The notes under the pieces were generated by a model. It had not been told where the DNA came from. It did no database searches and was given only the letters and a program-made list of their open reading frames with translations. Both the position numbers and the translations under genes were made by a program. DNA of 59,380 nucleotides from Burkholderiaceae bacterium (GTDB taxonomy: Bacteria; Pseudomonadota; Gammaproteobacteria; Burkholderiales; Burkholderiaceae_F): assembly GCA_017461315.1 (NCBI GenBank), contig JAFTYR010000066.1, positions 1-59,380 of the forward strand. Reading direction: 5' to 3'. Of this stretch, positions 7,264 to 18,162 are shown piece after piece (positions within the stretch are counted from its first letter, which is position 1; every line of letters starts with the position of its first letter).

Positions 7264-9564
7264 TTAAAAACCTGTACCGATTTGGAACTGGAAGCGTTGT
7301 ATTTCGTCTTCTTCTTTTTCATTCAGTGGTACCGCAATACTTAACTTAAGCGGACCCATTGGCGAAATCCAGGCAACACCGAGACCCACAGAGTATCTCA
7401 AATCACTAAGGCTGAAGTTACTACTATCATTCTTGTAGCGACCATCGCCCTCACCCCAAACATTACCGGCATCGAGGAAGCCAAACATACGGAGTGTACG
7501 GTCTGCACCCGGCAATGGAGCTAACAACTCAACCGAGAAGTTAACCTTCTTATTACCACCCATTGCATCGCCGTCATCATCTTTTGGACCTAAGCTTGAA
7601 GTATCAAATCCTCGAACTGAACCAATACCACCCGCATAGAAGTTCTTGAAGAACGGATACGGTCTATCACCATAACTTTCACCGTAACCAATTTCACCAT
7701 TAAAGGCGAAAGTCCAAGACTTAGAAAGTGGGATGAACTGTTGTAATTGATACGTTGCGCGATAGTAACGTAAATCCAACGCAGGAACCGTTACTTCACC
7801 AGATAATCTCTGATAACGACCTCTTGTTGGGGCCAATACGTTATCTCGAGAATCTCGAGACCAACCTAGGGTCAAAGCTAAGCTCTTTGGATCCTTACCA
7901 TAATCAGAAACGAAATTCTTATAGCGACCTGGTGAGGCCTCTCTAAGGTCCACGCTAGTCATTTCAACCTTCGTTCCTAAGTAAATTTGGTCATTTTCAG
8001 AGATCGGAATACCGTAAGTAACCCCGGCACCGTAAGTTTCATAAGCCACGTCTGAAATATCTAATTCGTCCAAATCAACACGACGATCATAGACATCAAA
8101 AGACTGGCTGATGCCACTAGTGGTGAAGTAAGGCTGAGTAAAACTCGCAGCGTAGGTTCTCATCGAATCCGAAGTATTCACTTCAAGCGCTAAAGAATTA
8201 CCCGTTCCAAAAACGTTATTCTGAGAGAAACCACCAGAAAGAATGATACCTTCAGAGGTGGAGAAACCTGCACCTAAAGAAATATTACCAGTAGGACGTT
8301 CTTTAACCTTAACATCCAAATCTACCTGGTCTGGAGAACCGGTTACTGGATGAGGCTCTGCCTCAACCGTTTCAAAGAAACCTAAACGGTCCACACGGTC
8401 TCGAGAAACAGAAACCTTATCGCTATCAAACCAATTAGCTTCATATTGACGAACTTCACGACGAATAACCTCATCGCGGGTTCTTGTGTTACCCGTAATA
8501 TTAACTTTACGTACGTAAACACGGCGACCTGGGTCAATGGTGTACACAATAGAGACTTCGTCACTATCGGGACCATCTACTTGAGGATTTGGAGTCGCTT
8601 TAGCAAACGCATAACCTAAAGTCGATAGGCGATTGGTGATTTTCTTAGACAATGCATTGATTGCACCAGCGTTATAAACAGAACCTGGTTCAATATCAAT
8701 TAATTCTTCAAATTCTGGTTCTAAACCCAGCATATCGCCTAAAAGACGAATTTCTTTGACTTTATAACGCTTACCTTCGGTAATATTGACAGTCAAATAA
8801 ATCTTTGATTTATCTGGACTAATTTCAACCTGGGTTGAATCGATACGGAAGTCTAAGTACCCATTATTGTTATACAGAGCACGGATCGCTTCTAAGTCAC
8901 CCGTAAGTTTTTCTCTTGAATATTGATCTCGTTTGGTATACCAAGAGAACCAGTTAGGAGTTCCAAGTTGCATTTCTTCGAGCAACTCATCTTCGTCATA
9001 GGCCTTATTGCCTAAGAAACGAATCTGCTCAATCTTAGATACATTACCTTCGTCAACATCTAAGCTAATCTTGACTCGATTTCGCTCCAATGGAGTCACT
9101 GTGGTTTTTACATCTACAGAATAGTGACCACGAGCCAAATACTGACGACGCAATTCTTGGGTAGCGCGTTCAAGAATTGAACGGTCAAAGATTCGACCTT
9201 CGGCTAAACCCACATCACGGAGTGATTTCTCTACGCCTTGTTTATCAAACTCAGTAATACCGGTTGTTGCAATTTCTGCAACAGAAGGACGTTCTTGAAT
9301 ACGGACAACCAGTACGTTATTGTCCATATCCAATTCCACATCTTTAAATAATCCAGATGCATAAAGGGAGCGCATCGCTTCTGCACCTAAGTCCGGCGTA
9401 TAAGCATCTCCGACTCGAATCGGCAAATGGGAGAACACCGTTCCCGGTTCTGTTCTTGCGATACCCTCTAATCGAATATCTTTAACAATATGTTCTTGAG
9501 CGAGCACACTACCAGCTGTAAAGACAAGTGCACAAGCTAAAGCAATTTTTTGAGGAATTGGCAT
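7264..9564 (-). CDS. bamA: Outer membrane protein assembly factor BamA
   Basis: BamA is the core of the BAM complex, which inserts beta-barrel proteins into the outer membrane. The chosen ATG at 9564 yields 766 residues with signal peptide MPIPQKIALACALVFTAGSV-LA before QEHIVKDIRLEG. Five POTRA domains occupy about 23-420 (repeated sequences such as VSKIEQIRFLGN, YKVKEIRLLGD, VYVRKVNITGN). The Omp85 barrel fills the rest, with the loop-6 motif VRGFD and a terminal Phe. The frame also extends to a TTG at 9600. Context is rseP-bamA-skp-lpxD. Its client, the autotransporter at the left edge, is nearby. Confidence 0.96.
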   Translation of the reverse strand: MPIPQKIALACALVFTAGSVLAQEHIVKDIRLEGIARTEPGTVFSHLPIRVGDAYTPDLGAEAMRSLYASGLFKDVELDMDNNVLVVRIQERPSVAEIATTGITEFDKQGVEKSLRDVGLAEGRIFDRSILERATQELRRQYLARGHYSVDVKTTVTPLERNRVKISLDVDEGNVSKIEQIRFLGNKAYDEDELLEEMQLGTPNWFSWYTKRDQYSREKLTGDLEAIRALYNNNGYLDFRIDSTQVEISPDKSKIYLTVNITEGKRYKVKEIRLLGDMLGLEPEFEELIDIEPGSVYNAGAINALSKKITNRLSTLGYAFAKATPNPQVDGPDSDEVSIVYTIDPGRRVYVRKVNITGNTRTRDEVIRREVRQYEANWFDSDKVSVSRDRVDRLGFFETVEAEPHPVTGSPDQVDLDVKVKERPTGNISLGAGFSTSEGIILSGGFSQNNVFGTGNSLALEVNTSDSMRTYAASFTQPYFTTSGISQSFDVYDRRVDLDELDISDVAYETYGAGVTYGIPISENDQIYLGTKVEMTSVDLREASPGRYKNFVSDYGKDPKSLALTLGWSRDSRDNVLAPTRGRYQRLSGEVTVPALDLRYYRATYQLQQFIPLSKSWTFAFNGEIGYGESYGDRPYPFFKNFYAGGIGSVRGFDTSSLGPKDDDGDAMGGNKKVNFSVELLAPLPGADRTLRMFGFLDAGNVWGEGDGRYKNDSSNFSLSDLRYSVGLGVAWISPMGPLKLSIAVPLNEKEEDEIQRFQFQIGTGF

Positions 9565-9601
9565 TTTCAGTCTCAAAAATAACAAGCCACCCACTGACAA
9601 A

Positions 9602-10954
9602 CTAGGGTAGCAAACGCGTCAAATCATTATATAAAGCAAGTAAGGTCAAGCAAGCAATCACTGCCATACCGAGTTTAGAGGCAACCAATTGGAAATTTTC
9701 CGACACGGGTTTTCCTCGTACCATTTCTACCGAATAATACAGTACATGGCAACCATCTAACATAGGTATGGGTAAGAGATTCAGTACACCTAAATTAACT
9801 GAAATCAGAGCCAGAAACGATATAAAAGCCATAAAGCCTAATTTAACCGTCTGACCTGCATAATCTGCAATCGTCACAGGACCAGAAATATTTTTTACTG
9901 ACACCTCACCAGAGATCATTTTACAGACCATTTCTACAGAAAACCATGCCATATCGGCCACTTTTGTAAATCCTTTCCAAAGACTTTCAAAAGGTCCATA
10001 GGAGACAATTGTCATCGGTATATCAACACCAATGGAGGCACCAATTCTTCCAACCACTTGACCTTCTGGTGTTGTCACCGTAGTTGGAACTAACTGCACC
10101 ACTCGTTCTATAGAATCTGCTTTATTTCTTACAACCAAGCTAACCTCTTTTCCTACAGACTTTTGGATCTCTGAAACAAAAGCTTTTGGATTGTTTACTG
10201 GTTGGCCGTTGACGAGAAGAATTTCATCGTTAACTTTAAGCCCTTTTTGTTTGCCAATTGAGTTCTCAATAAACCCAACAATAATAGGACTTCCGATTCG
10301 AAGATCTAAACCAATATGATTTACCGGATCGGTTTGTGCATCAGAGCTTTCCGAATAAATATCGCTTAAGTCAAGAATAACTTCGCGTTCGTTTCCTGAG
10401 CGATCTTTTAAAAGTACAAAAGCGCGAGAACCCATGTTTCTCACAATTTCCATATGCATATCACCAAAGCTTTTTACCGGTTTACCACTAACGCTAAGAA
10501 TATGATCGCCGTCTCGGATTCCAGCCACATAAGCGGGCGTATTAAATTCCGGGTCTTTAACGATGGGAAGTGGTTCATTAGTACCAACAAAAGCAATCAC
10601 GGTATACAAAAAAACTGCTAGTACTAAGTTTGCAACAGGACCGGCTAAAACAATGAACAATCTTTGCCAAGCAGGCTTAACGTTAAACGTTCTTGAACGA
10701 TCCTCAGGAGAGATCGGCTCACAGTCTGAATCTCTCATATCTAGCATGCGGACATATCCACCTAAAGGAATCGCAGATATAGACCACTCAGTTTCATTGC
10801 GTTTCCACGTAAAGATGGGTTTACCAAAACCAATTGAAAATTTCAGTACCTTCACGCCAAAGCGTTTAGCCATCCAATAGTGACCAAACTCGTGGATGAT
10901 TATCAAAATACCGAGAGTGACGGCAAAAGCCAATATTGTCGTCAAGAAATTCAA
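9602..10954 (-). CDS. rseP: Site-2 zinc metalloprotease RseP
   Basis: RseP is the inner-membrane protease that cleaves anti-sigma factors (RseA in E. coli) and remnant signal peptides. In 450 residues it shows the zinc motif HEFGH (21-25) in the first membrane helix, two PDZ domains (about 115-290, with VAGIRDGDHILSVSG and GLKVNDEILLVNGQPV), and the third zinc ligand in NLLPIPMLDGCH near residue 395, then two C-terminal helices. It sits between dxr (2-nt gap) and bamA, linking envelope stress sensing to outer-membrane assembly. Confidence 0.96.
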   Translation of the reverse strand: MNFLTTILAFAVTLGILIIIHEFGHYWMAKRFGVKVLKFSIGFGKPIFTWKRNETEWSISAIPLGGYVRMLDMRDSDCEPISPEDRSRTFNVKPAWQRLFIVLAGPVANLVLAVFLYTVIAFVGTNEPLPIVKDPEFNTPAYVAGIRDGDHILSVSGKPVKSFGDMHMEIVRNMGSRAFVLLKDRSGNEREVILDLSDIYSESSDAQTDPVNHIGLDLRIGSPIIVGFIENSIGKQKGLKVNDEILLVNGQPVNNPKAFVSEIQKSVGKEVSLVVRNKADSIERVVQLVPTTVTTPEGQVVGRIGASIGVDIPMTIVSYGPFESLWKGFTKVADMAWFSVEMVCKMISGEVSVKNISGPVTIADYAGQTVKLGFMAFISFLALISVNLGVLNLLPIPMLDGCHVLYYSVEMVRGKPVSENFQLVASKLGMAVIACLTLLALYNDLTRLLP

Positions 10955-10956
10955 AG

Positions 10957-12126
10957 CTACGCTCCTGTCAGACCATCAATATATTCAGATGCAAGAATTC
11001 GAGCCTCTTGGTCTACCGCTAAGATTTCAGCCAAACTTGTAGGAGCATGCTGTTGGTACGCATTCATCATCGTACGGCAAACGGATGCGATATCTACAAA
11101 ACGAATCCTTCCGGCTAAAAACGCTTCAACGGCCTTTTCATTTGCTGCGTTTAAAACAATCGAAGCAGAACCGCCCATACGTAAAGCTTCATAGGCATAC
11201 CCTAATTGAGGAAAACGATTCAAATCTGGTTTTTCAAAGGTAAGTGCACTCAGTTGTGAAAAGTCTAACGGTTGCACGCCTGCATCAAGTCTTTCCGGAT
11301 AGCCTAAAGAATAAGCAATCGTATTTCGCATATCTGGAGCTCCCAACTGAGCTAAAACCACACCATCTTCAAATTGAACCATGGAATGGATCACACTTTG
11401 TGGATGAACAACAACATCAATTCGATCTTGAGAAACACCAAAAAGCCAGCGAGCCTCGATAACCTCAAGTCCCTTATTCATAAGAGTAGCGCTATCGACT
11501 GTAATCTTTTTACCCATACTCCAATTAGGATGATGAGTTGCTTCTTCAACTGTAACAGTAGATAAATCTTGACGAAGACGGAATGGACCACCGGAAGCGG
11601 TTAAGACGAGACGTAACAGTTGACGGCTTTGATTTGATGCGCTTTGTAAACACTGAAAAAGTGCATTATGTTCACTATCCACCGGTAATAGTTGAGCACC
11701 ATTTTCAGCAACGGTTGTCATCAAAAGTTGACCACCACATACAACACTTTCCTTATTAGCAAGTAAGAGTTTCTTACCGGCTCGAGCTGCGGAGAATGTG
11801 GAAGAAATCCCTGCTGCTCCCACAATCGCCCCTACCACAACATCAACTTCGGGAGTTGAAGCGATTTCGTCTAAACTATCTTTTCCAACTAATGCGATCG
11901 CATTACTGTTATTACGCTTTAAAGCTTGTTTTAGTTCTTCGTATTTATTTTCATTAGCAATGACTGCTACTTTTGCTTGGGTTTCAGCTGCAATTTTTGC
12001 TAACTTTTCTACGTCATTTCCTGCCGAAACAGCATAAATTGAAAACTTTTCTGGATAACGAGCCACTACATCCAAGGTACTTTTACCAATAGAACCCGTA
12101 GCCCCTAAAAGTGAAATTTTTTGCAT
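10957..12126 (-). CDS. dxr: 1-deoxy-D-xylulose 5-phosphate reductoisomerase
   Basis: Dxr converts DXP to MEP with NADPH, the committed step of the non-mevalonate isoprenoid pathway. The ATG at 12126 puts the nucleotide-binding motif LGATGSIGKSTLDV at residues 5-18. LLANKESVV, PVDSEHNALFQCL and TASGGPFR mark the metal and substrate sites, and LLPVDSEH holds the metal ligands. Length (389 aa) is normal. The frame opens at an earlier TTG (12141), but the ATG gives the usual N-terminus. It lies between cdsA and rseP and shares the pathway with ispH at 35158-36114. Confidence 0.96.
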   Translation of the reverse strand: MQKISLLGATGSIGKSTLDVVARYPEKFSIYAVSAGNDVEKLAKIAAETQAKVAVIANENKYEELKQALKRNNSNAIALVGKDSLDEIASTPEVDVVVGAIVGAAGISSTFSAARAGKKLLLANKESVVCGGQLLMTTVAENGAQLLPVDSEHNALFQCLQSASNQSRQLLRLVLTASGGPFRLRQDLSTVTVEEATHHPNWSMGKKITVDSATLMNKGLEVIEARWLFGVSQDRIDVVVHPQSVIHSMVQFEDGVVLAQLGAPDMRNTIAYSLGYPERLDAGVQPLDFSQLSALTFEKPDLNRFPQLGYAYEALRMGGSASIVLNAANEKAVEAFLAGRIRFVDIASVCRTMMNAYQQHAPTSLAEILAVDQEARILASEYIDGLTGA

Positions 12127-12160
12127 ATTCTCGCGACTCAAAATAACTTCTAGAAAACAA

Positions 12161-13024
12161 TTAAATCTGTTTTAACAGCAAAACAATAAATACGGAAAGC
12201 GGAAGAACAGCCATTTGTGCGTCAATTCGATCGTAAACACCACCATGTCCTGGAAGTAAATTACTTGAATCCTTCACTCCAGCAGAGCGTTTTAAGGCGC
12301 TTTCAAAAAGGTCACCGGCTACAGAGAAAATAACTGTAATAAACAATAAAATAAATACGATTCCAATCGAATCAGCTTGGTTAAATAATGCCGTCGACCA
12401 AAGATTAACTTGAGGCAAGAAACGAGCAAAGCACCAGCCAGCAATGATGACTAAGAAAATAGCTCCAATTGCTCCAGACCAAGTTTTCTTAGGGCTAATT
12501 GCTGTTGCCATTTTTGGACCACCAACATTCATACCGACAAAGAAAGCACCAATGTCAGCGATCCACACGATAGCCAATACACTAAGGGTGTATAAAATTC
12601 CCCTTTCAGGTGAATTGAAAAGCCACACAAGGCTATACCAAGCAACAGGTACCAAAACCCAGGCTAAAACCGTACCTAAAGTAGCACTAACCTGCCAGCC
12701 CTGATGTCTACGAATAAATACCAAAGCAGTCAGTATGGTCCAAATGAAGGTTCCCACACCGCTCACTAACAACATAAAGCAATCAGAATGAATCACCTTG
12801 ATCGCTTCAGGAGCAAAAACCTCTATCGAAAATAAGGCAATTGCAACGATGATCCCGCAAATAGCCGCCTTCTGTGAGTTCCATTGACAGATCCGAAGCC
12901 ACTCCCACAAACAGCATCCCATTGCAACAGCAACAAGCGCAAGAAAAGCGGTCGGAGAAACTAATAAACTTGCCACAATAATGGCAAAGAGCACGATCGC
13001 GGTAATAATTCTTTGCTTTAACAT
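12161..13024 (-). CDS. cdsA: Phosphatidate cytidylyltransferase
   Basis: CdsA makes CDP-diacylglycerol from phosphatidic acid and CTP, the precursor of all phospholipids, in the inner membrane. The 287-residue protein has about eight hydrophobic segments and the family signature SAGVKDSSNLLPGHGGVYDR near residue 260, containing the catalytic Asp residues. SPKKTWSGAIG is a second conserved block. It is placed between uppS (15-nt gap) and dxr, as in most Proteobacteria. Confidence 0.96.
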   Translation of the reverse strand: MLKQRIITAIVLFAIIVASLLVSPTAFLALVAVAMGCCLWEWLRICQWNSQKAAICGIIVAIALFSIEVFAPEAIKVIHSDCFMLLVSGVGTFIWTILTALVFIRRHQGWQVSATLGTVLAWVLVPVAWYSLVWLFNSPERGILYTLSVLAIVWIADIGAFFVGMNVGGPKMATAISPKKTWSGAIGAIFLVIIAGWCFARFLPQVNLWSTALFNQADSIGIVFILLFITVIFSVAGDLFESALKRSAGVKDSSNLLPGHGGVYDRIDAQMAVLPLSVFIVLLLKQI

Positions 13025-13039
13025 AAAATTTATTTTCTC

Positions 13040-13768
13040 TTATGAGAGCTGTTCGCTCGTTTTACCAAATCGTCTTTCTCGATTGGCATACCATTCTAGT
13101 GCCAGATTAAATTCAGCTTCGTCAAAATCTGGCCACAATACAGGAGTGAAATAAAACTCACTATAGGCACACTGCCAAAGAAGAAAGTTACTAATGCGTG
13201 ATTCTCCACTTGTACGAATAAGCAAGTCAACATCACCTGCATCAGCTAATTGCACGTGTTGTCCAAAAACTTTTTCATCTAATGTTTTAGGATCAACACC
13301 CGAATTCATAACAGATCGACAGGCCTCCACAATATCCCATCGACCTCCGTAGCTCACACAAATATTAAGCGTCATGCCAGTGCAATGAGCCGTAATTTCG
13401 TGAGCTTGACGTATTTTTTCTTGTAAAGTCGAAGAAAATGCCTCTAAATTTCCGATAAGTCGAACTCGGATATTAGCCTTTTTTAGTTGTGGGATTTCTT
13501 TCTCTAAAGAAACTAAAAATAAGCCCATTAAGGCTTCGACTTCCTCGCGTGGTCGATTCCAATTTTCACTGGAAAAGGCAAAAAGAGTCAAATGATAGAC
13601 ACCAGCTTTAAATGCAGACTGAATGACTTTTCTTACTGCATCTACACCTTGACGATGTCCTGCAACACGAGGCAGGAAACGCTTCTTGGCCCATCGACCA
13701 TTCCCATCCATAACAACAGCCACGTGCCGTGGGACCGATACACGTGGCTTTTGTATTTGTTTATTCAT
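13040..13768 (-). CDS. uppS: Undecaprenyl diphosphate synthase
   Basis: UppS elongates farnesyl diphosphate with isopentenyl diphosphate to undecaprenyl diphosphate, the lipid carrier for peptidoglycan and O-antigen units. The 242-residue cis-prenyltransferase has VAVVMDGNGRWAKKR (16-30) with the catalytic Asp21, AFSSENWNRP, and RTSGESRISNFLLWQ followed by YSEFYFT. These are the signature blocks of the family. It lies between frr (13-nt gap) and cdsA and draws on the isoprenoid pathway encoded downstream by dxr. Confidence 0.96.
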   Translation of the reverse strand: MNKQIQKPRVSVPRHVAVVMDGNGRWAKKRFLPRVAGHRQGVDAVRKVIQSAFKAGVYHLTLFAFSSENWNRPREEVEALMGLFLVSLEKEIPQLKKANIRVRLIGNLEAFSSTLQEKIRQAHEITAHCTGMTLNICVSYGGRWDIVEACRSVMNSGVDPKTLDEKVFGQHVQLADAGDVDLLIRTSGESRISNFLLWQCAYSEFYFTPVLWPDFDEAEFNLALEWYANRERRFGKTSEQLS

Positions 13769-13781
13769 GCTTCAGAGAAAA

Positions 13782-14342
13782 CTAAACCGTCATGATTTCT
13801 TTTTCTTTTTCTGCAACCAGAGCATCAACCTCGGCAATGTATTTGTCGGTTAATTTCTGAATATCAGTCTGAGCACGGCGTTCATCATCTTCCGAAATTT
13901 CTTTTTCTTTAACAAGATTAGCGATCTTGCCGTTGGCATCACGCCTTAAGTTACGAATCGCAATCTTAGCCTCCTCGCCTTCAGAACGAACAACCTTAGT
14001 TAAATCACGACGACGTTCTTCAGTTAAAGGAGGCATTGGAACGCGAATAATATCGCCAGATGTAGCTGGATTCAAACCTAAATCAGAATTACGGATAGCC
14101 TTTTCAACAACAGCTACCATCTTCTTTTCCCATGGTTGAACTGTAATCGTACGAGCATCGGCCAATCCGAGCTGAGCTACTTGAGAAATAGGAGTTGGGC
14201 AACCGTAGTAATCGACTGTAATATGGTCGAGCAAGCCTGTGTGGGCACGGCCTGTACGAATTTTCATGAAGTTTTCCTTGAGAGTTTCAATGGAACGCTT
14301 CATATGATGTTCAGAATGTGAATAAACTTCTTTAACGCTCAT
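13782..14342 (-). CDS. frr: Ribosome recycling factor
   Basis: RRF, with EF-G, splits the post-termination ribosome into subunits. The 186-residue protein mimics tRNA. The conserved block [14 protein letters not shown] (26-39), the middle-domain segment [10 protein letters not shown] and the C-terminal helix RRDANGKI to the end are all present. It begins the long minus-strand envelope operon. An intrinsic terminator lies about 145 bp upstream, after pyrH, so a promoter should sit between 14343 and 14480, though I cannot name a convincing one there. Confidence 0.96.
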   Translation of the reverse strand: MSVKEVYSHSEHHMKRSIETLKENFMKIRTGRAHTGLLDHITVDYYGCPTPISQVAQLGLADARTITVQPWEKKMVAVVEKAIRNSDLGLNPATSGDIIRVPMPPLTEERRRDLTKVVRSEGEEAKIAIRNLRRDANGKIANLVKEKEISEDDERRAQTDIQKLTDKYIAEVDALVAEKEKEIMTV

Positions 14343-14482
14343 TTCTTTACCTTTACTGGCTATTCATGTACTTATCGTGCAAACGCACATTTACCCAAAC
14401 GTCGCAATATTCGACTAGATAATTTTGAAAGTCTAACACGCTAGCCAAATAGAGTTAAATTTTTCTTGATTGAACCACTTAT

Positions 14483-14519
14483 CAAAAAACCCCGTCTAAG
14501 CATAAAACCTAAACGGGGT
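14483..14519 (-). terminator. Intrinsic terminator after pyrH
   Basis: On the minus strand ACCCCGTTTAGG pairs with CTTAGACGGGGT (14508-14519 with 14489-14500, two G-U pairs, 7-nt loop), followed by six T at 14488-14483. This separates rpsB-tsf-pyrH from frr and the envelope operon. Confidence 0.88.
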
Positions 14520-14535
14520 CTTTCTTTGCTTCAGA

Positions 14536-16166
<1,631 letters not shown>

Positions 16167-16200
16167 TATTCTTCCTTAATTAAGTATAAAAATATAATTT

Positions 16201-16226
16201 AAAAAAAGGGGCGCGAACGCCCCTTT
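16201..16226 (-). terminator. Intrinsic terminator/attenuator between rpsB and tsf
   Basis: On the minus strand GGGGCG-TTCG-CGCCCC, extended by three A-T pairs, closes on a stable UUCG tetraloop (16214-16217) and is followed by seven T (16207-16201). It fulfils every criterion of an intrinsic terminator, yet lies inside a conserved operon, so partial termination that sets the S2:EF-Ts ratio is likely. Confidence 0.85.
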
Positions 16227-16259
16227 GAACAAACGGGACACAGATCCCGACGAAGTTAA

Positions 16260-17012
16260 TTAAGCCTGAACTTCAGCTTCTACTTCGACGAATTCTTCTT
16301 CCTTGACAGCCTTGACAGTTTCGCCAAGATTCTTTTCCTTGCCTGCAAGGATTGCATCAGCAAAACCCTTGGCGTAAAGACCAACAGCACGAGAGCTATC
16401 ATCGTTACCAGGGATGATGTAGTCAACACCTTGAGGATTGTTGTTGGTATCAACGATACCAATAACAGGAATACCAAGCTTGTTAGCTTCTTGAATTGCA
16501 ATCTTGTGATATCCAGTATCGATAACAACGAGCGCATCAGGAATAGCACCCATTTCCTTGATACCACCGATAGCCTTGTTCAACTTTTCGAGTTCACGAG
16601 TAAAGTCAAGAGCTTCTTTCTTGGTCATCTTTTCGAGACCGCCTTCAGCAACAGTCTGCTCCATTTCTTTCAAACGCTTCAAAGATACCTTGACTGTCTT
16701 GAAGTTTGTGAGCATACCGCCGAGCCAGCGCTGATCAACGTAAGGCATACCACAACGAGTAGCTTCAGCAACAATAGCGTCACGAGATGTACGCTTTGTA
16801 CCAACGAATAAAACTGTACCTCTTTGAGCGGATAGGTTTGTTAAGAACTTAGCAGCTTCGTCGAATGCAGCAACAGTCTTTTCGAGGTTGATGATATGAA
16901 TCTTGTTACGCTGACCGAAAATATATTCGGCCATCTTTGGATTCCAGAAGCGAGTCTGGTGACCGAAGTGTGCACCAGCTTCGAGCAGTTCACGCATGCT
17001 CAGAGTTGTCAT
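16260..17012 (-). CDS. rpsB: 30S ribosomal protein S2
   Basis: S2 is the late-assembling small-subunit protein that recruits S1. The ATG at 17012 has AAAGGA 9 nt upstream and gives [20 protein letters not shown], the standard N-terminus (250 aa). [29 protein letters not shown] and [14 protein letters not shown] are S2 signatures, and the coiled-coil insertion is at about 100-155. The C-terminal 25 residues are Glu/Val-rich. Its leader may form a regulatory fold (17028-17087), and a candidate promoter lies at 17099-17128. Confidence 0.97.
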   Translation of the reverse strand: MTTLSMRELLEAGAHFGHQTRFWNPKMAEYIFGQRNKIHIINLEKTVAAFDEAAKFLTNLSAQRGTVLFVGTKRTSRDAIVAEATRCGMPYVDQRWLGGMLTNFKTVKVSLKRLKEMEQTVAEGGLEKMTKKEALDFTRELEKLNKAIGGIKEMGAIPDALVVIDTGYHKIAIQEANKLGIPVIGIVDTNNNPQGVDYIIPGNDDSSRAVGLYAKGFADAILAGKEKNLGETVKAVKEEEFVEVEAEVQA

Positions 17013-17098
17013 TTGCAAATTCCTTTCTAGGGTTAATTCCAACACTGCGACTAGTGGTCTAAAACAGACACCCTAACAGACACAGTGCGCTATTTTTA

Positions 17099-17128
17099 AT
17101 TAAGTTTCCCAGCATGTGCGCCGGTCAA
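17099..17128 (-). promoter_or_regulatory. Candidate sigma-70 promoter of rpsB-tsf-pyrH
   Basis: Minus-strand -35 TTGACC (17128-17123) and -10 CTTAAT (17104-17099) with an 18-bp spacer. The predicted start near 17092 leaves a leader of about 80 nt. The -10 is a weak match, the -35 a strong one. Confidence 0.5.
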
Positions 17129-17158
17129 CAAGTGCGCGATTTTATCAGAACTTACACC

Positions 17159-17187
17159 TTGATTCAAGACACAAAACAGACTATAAA
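17159..17187 (+). promoter_or_regulatory. Sigma-70 promoter of map
   Basis: TTGATT (17159-17164), a 17-bp spacer, then TATAAA (17182-17187). It is the best promoter in the rpsB-map divergent gap and predicts a start near 17194, about 90 nt before the map ATG. Confidence 0.68.
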
Positions 17188-17283
17188 TTGGGTACCATTA
17201 CGGCAATTATTGCTTTTTACAGTAATATTAGGATCCATCGTATTGCGACGATTCATAGCGGACGCAATTTTTCAGGAAAAAAT

Positions 17284-18099
17284 ATGTTGGGAAGTAAAAT
17301 CGTTATTAAAACCAAGGACGAAATTGAGCAGATGCGTCTAGCCTGTCGAGACAGCGCACTCGTTCTTGACTACATTGCACCTTTTGTCAAAGCCGGAGTT
17401 ACAACCGAGTATCTTGATACGCTCATGTTGCGTTACATCGAAGATGAACTCGGAGATATTTCTGCTTGTTTAGGTTACAACCCTGGTGGTGGCACTCCTT
17501 ATCCAAAAGCTACGTGTATTTCTGTTAATCATCAGATCTGTCACGGAATTCCTGATGGAAAAATCCTTAAAAACGGTGACATTTTAAATATCGATGTAAC
17601 CGTCATTCGTAACGGATTTCATGGCGATACCAGTCGTATGTTCATGGTTGGGAACTGTTCCATCGCGGCTAAGCACCTCGTAAACGTTACCTTCGATGCT
17701 ATGTGGAAAGGCATTGAAGTGGTACGTCCTGGCGCCCACATCGGTGACATTGGTCATGTCATTCAACATTTTGCTGAACCTAAGGGATGTTCTATTGTGC
17801 GTGAATTCTGTGGCCACGGAATTGGACGAGGCTTCCATGAAGAACCCCAGGTTTGTCACTACGGTAAAATGGGTACTGGTGAAGTCATGAAACCTGGCAT
17901 GATCTTTACGATTGAACCGATGATCAATGCGGGACGCAAAGAACTACGTATTCTTCCAAATGGTTGGACGGCTGTCACTAAGGATAGAAGCCTTTCTGCT
18001 CAGTGGGAACATACCGTACTCGTAACCGAGACAGGATATGAAGTCTTGACGATGTCTCCAGGATGTCCTCCTGCTCCAGACTGGATTAAAACACCATAA
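17284..18099 (+). CDS. map: Type I methionine aminopeptidase
   Basis: MetAP removes the N-terminal Met from nascent proteins when the second residue is small. The ATG at 17284 has AGGA 7-8 nt upstream and gives 271 residues. Metal ligands are visible: IDVTVIRNGFHGDTSR (two Asp), CGHGIGRGFHEEP (His) and TIEPM (Glu), with the last Glu in QWEHTVLV. The open frame extends back to 17116, but that stretch overlaps the promoter and has no family similarity. The map-rpsB divergent layout is common in Proteobacteria. Confidence 0.96.
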   Translation: MLGSKIVIKTKDEIEQMRLACRDSALVLDYIAPFVKAGVTTEYLDTLMLRYIEDELGDISACLGYNPGGGTPYPKATCISVNHQICHGIPDGKILKNGDILNIDVTVIRNGFHGDTSRMFMVGNCSIAAKHLVNVTFDAMWKGIEVVRPGAHIGDIGHVIQHFAEPKGCSIVREFCGHGIGRGFHEEPQVCHYGKMGTGEVMKPGMIFTIEPMINAGRKELRILPNGWTAVTKDRSLSAQWEHTVLVTETGYEVLTMSPGCPPAPDWIKTP

Positions 18100-18107
18100 T
18101 TTCTAAT

Positions 18108-18133
18108 AACCTCTGCGAAAAACAGAGGTTTTT
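18108..18133 (+). terminator. Intrinsic terminator after map
   Basis: AACCTCTG (18108-18115) pairs with CAGAGGTT (18123-18130) around a 7-nt loop and is followed by TTT and T-rich sequence. It separates map from glnD, 30 bp downstream. Confidence 0.8.
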
Positions 18134-18162
18134 ATCTTTTTGCCTACGTTTTGTTGCACTAA

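Noticed and set aside
16431..16811. 126-codon plus-strand frame
   Set aside because: Antisense to rpsB, without a start signal or recognisable domain.
17116..17283. N-terminal extension of map by 56 codons
   Set aside because: It overlaps a TTGATT-N17-TATAAA promoter and shows no MetAP similarity. The ATG at 17284 has a good SD.
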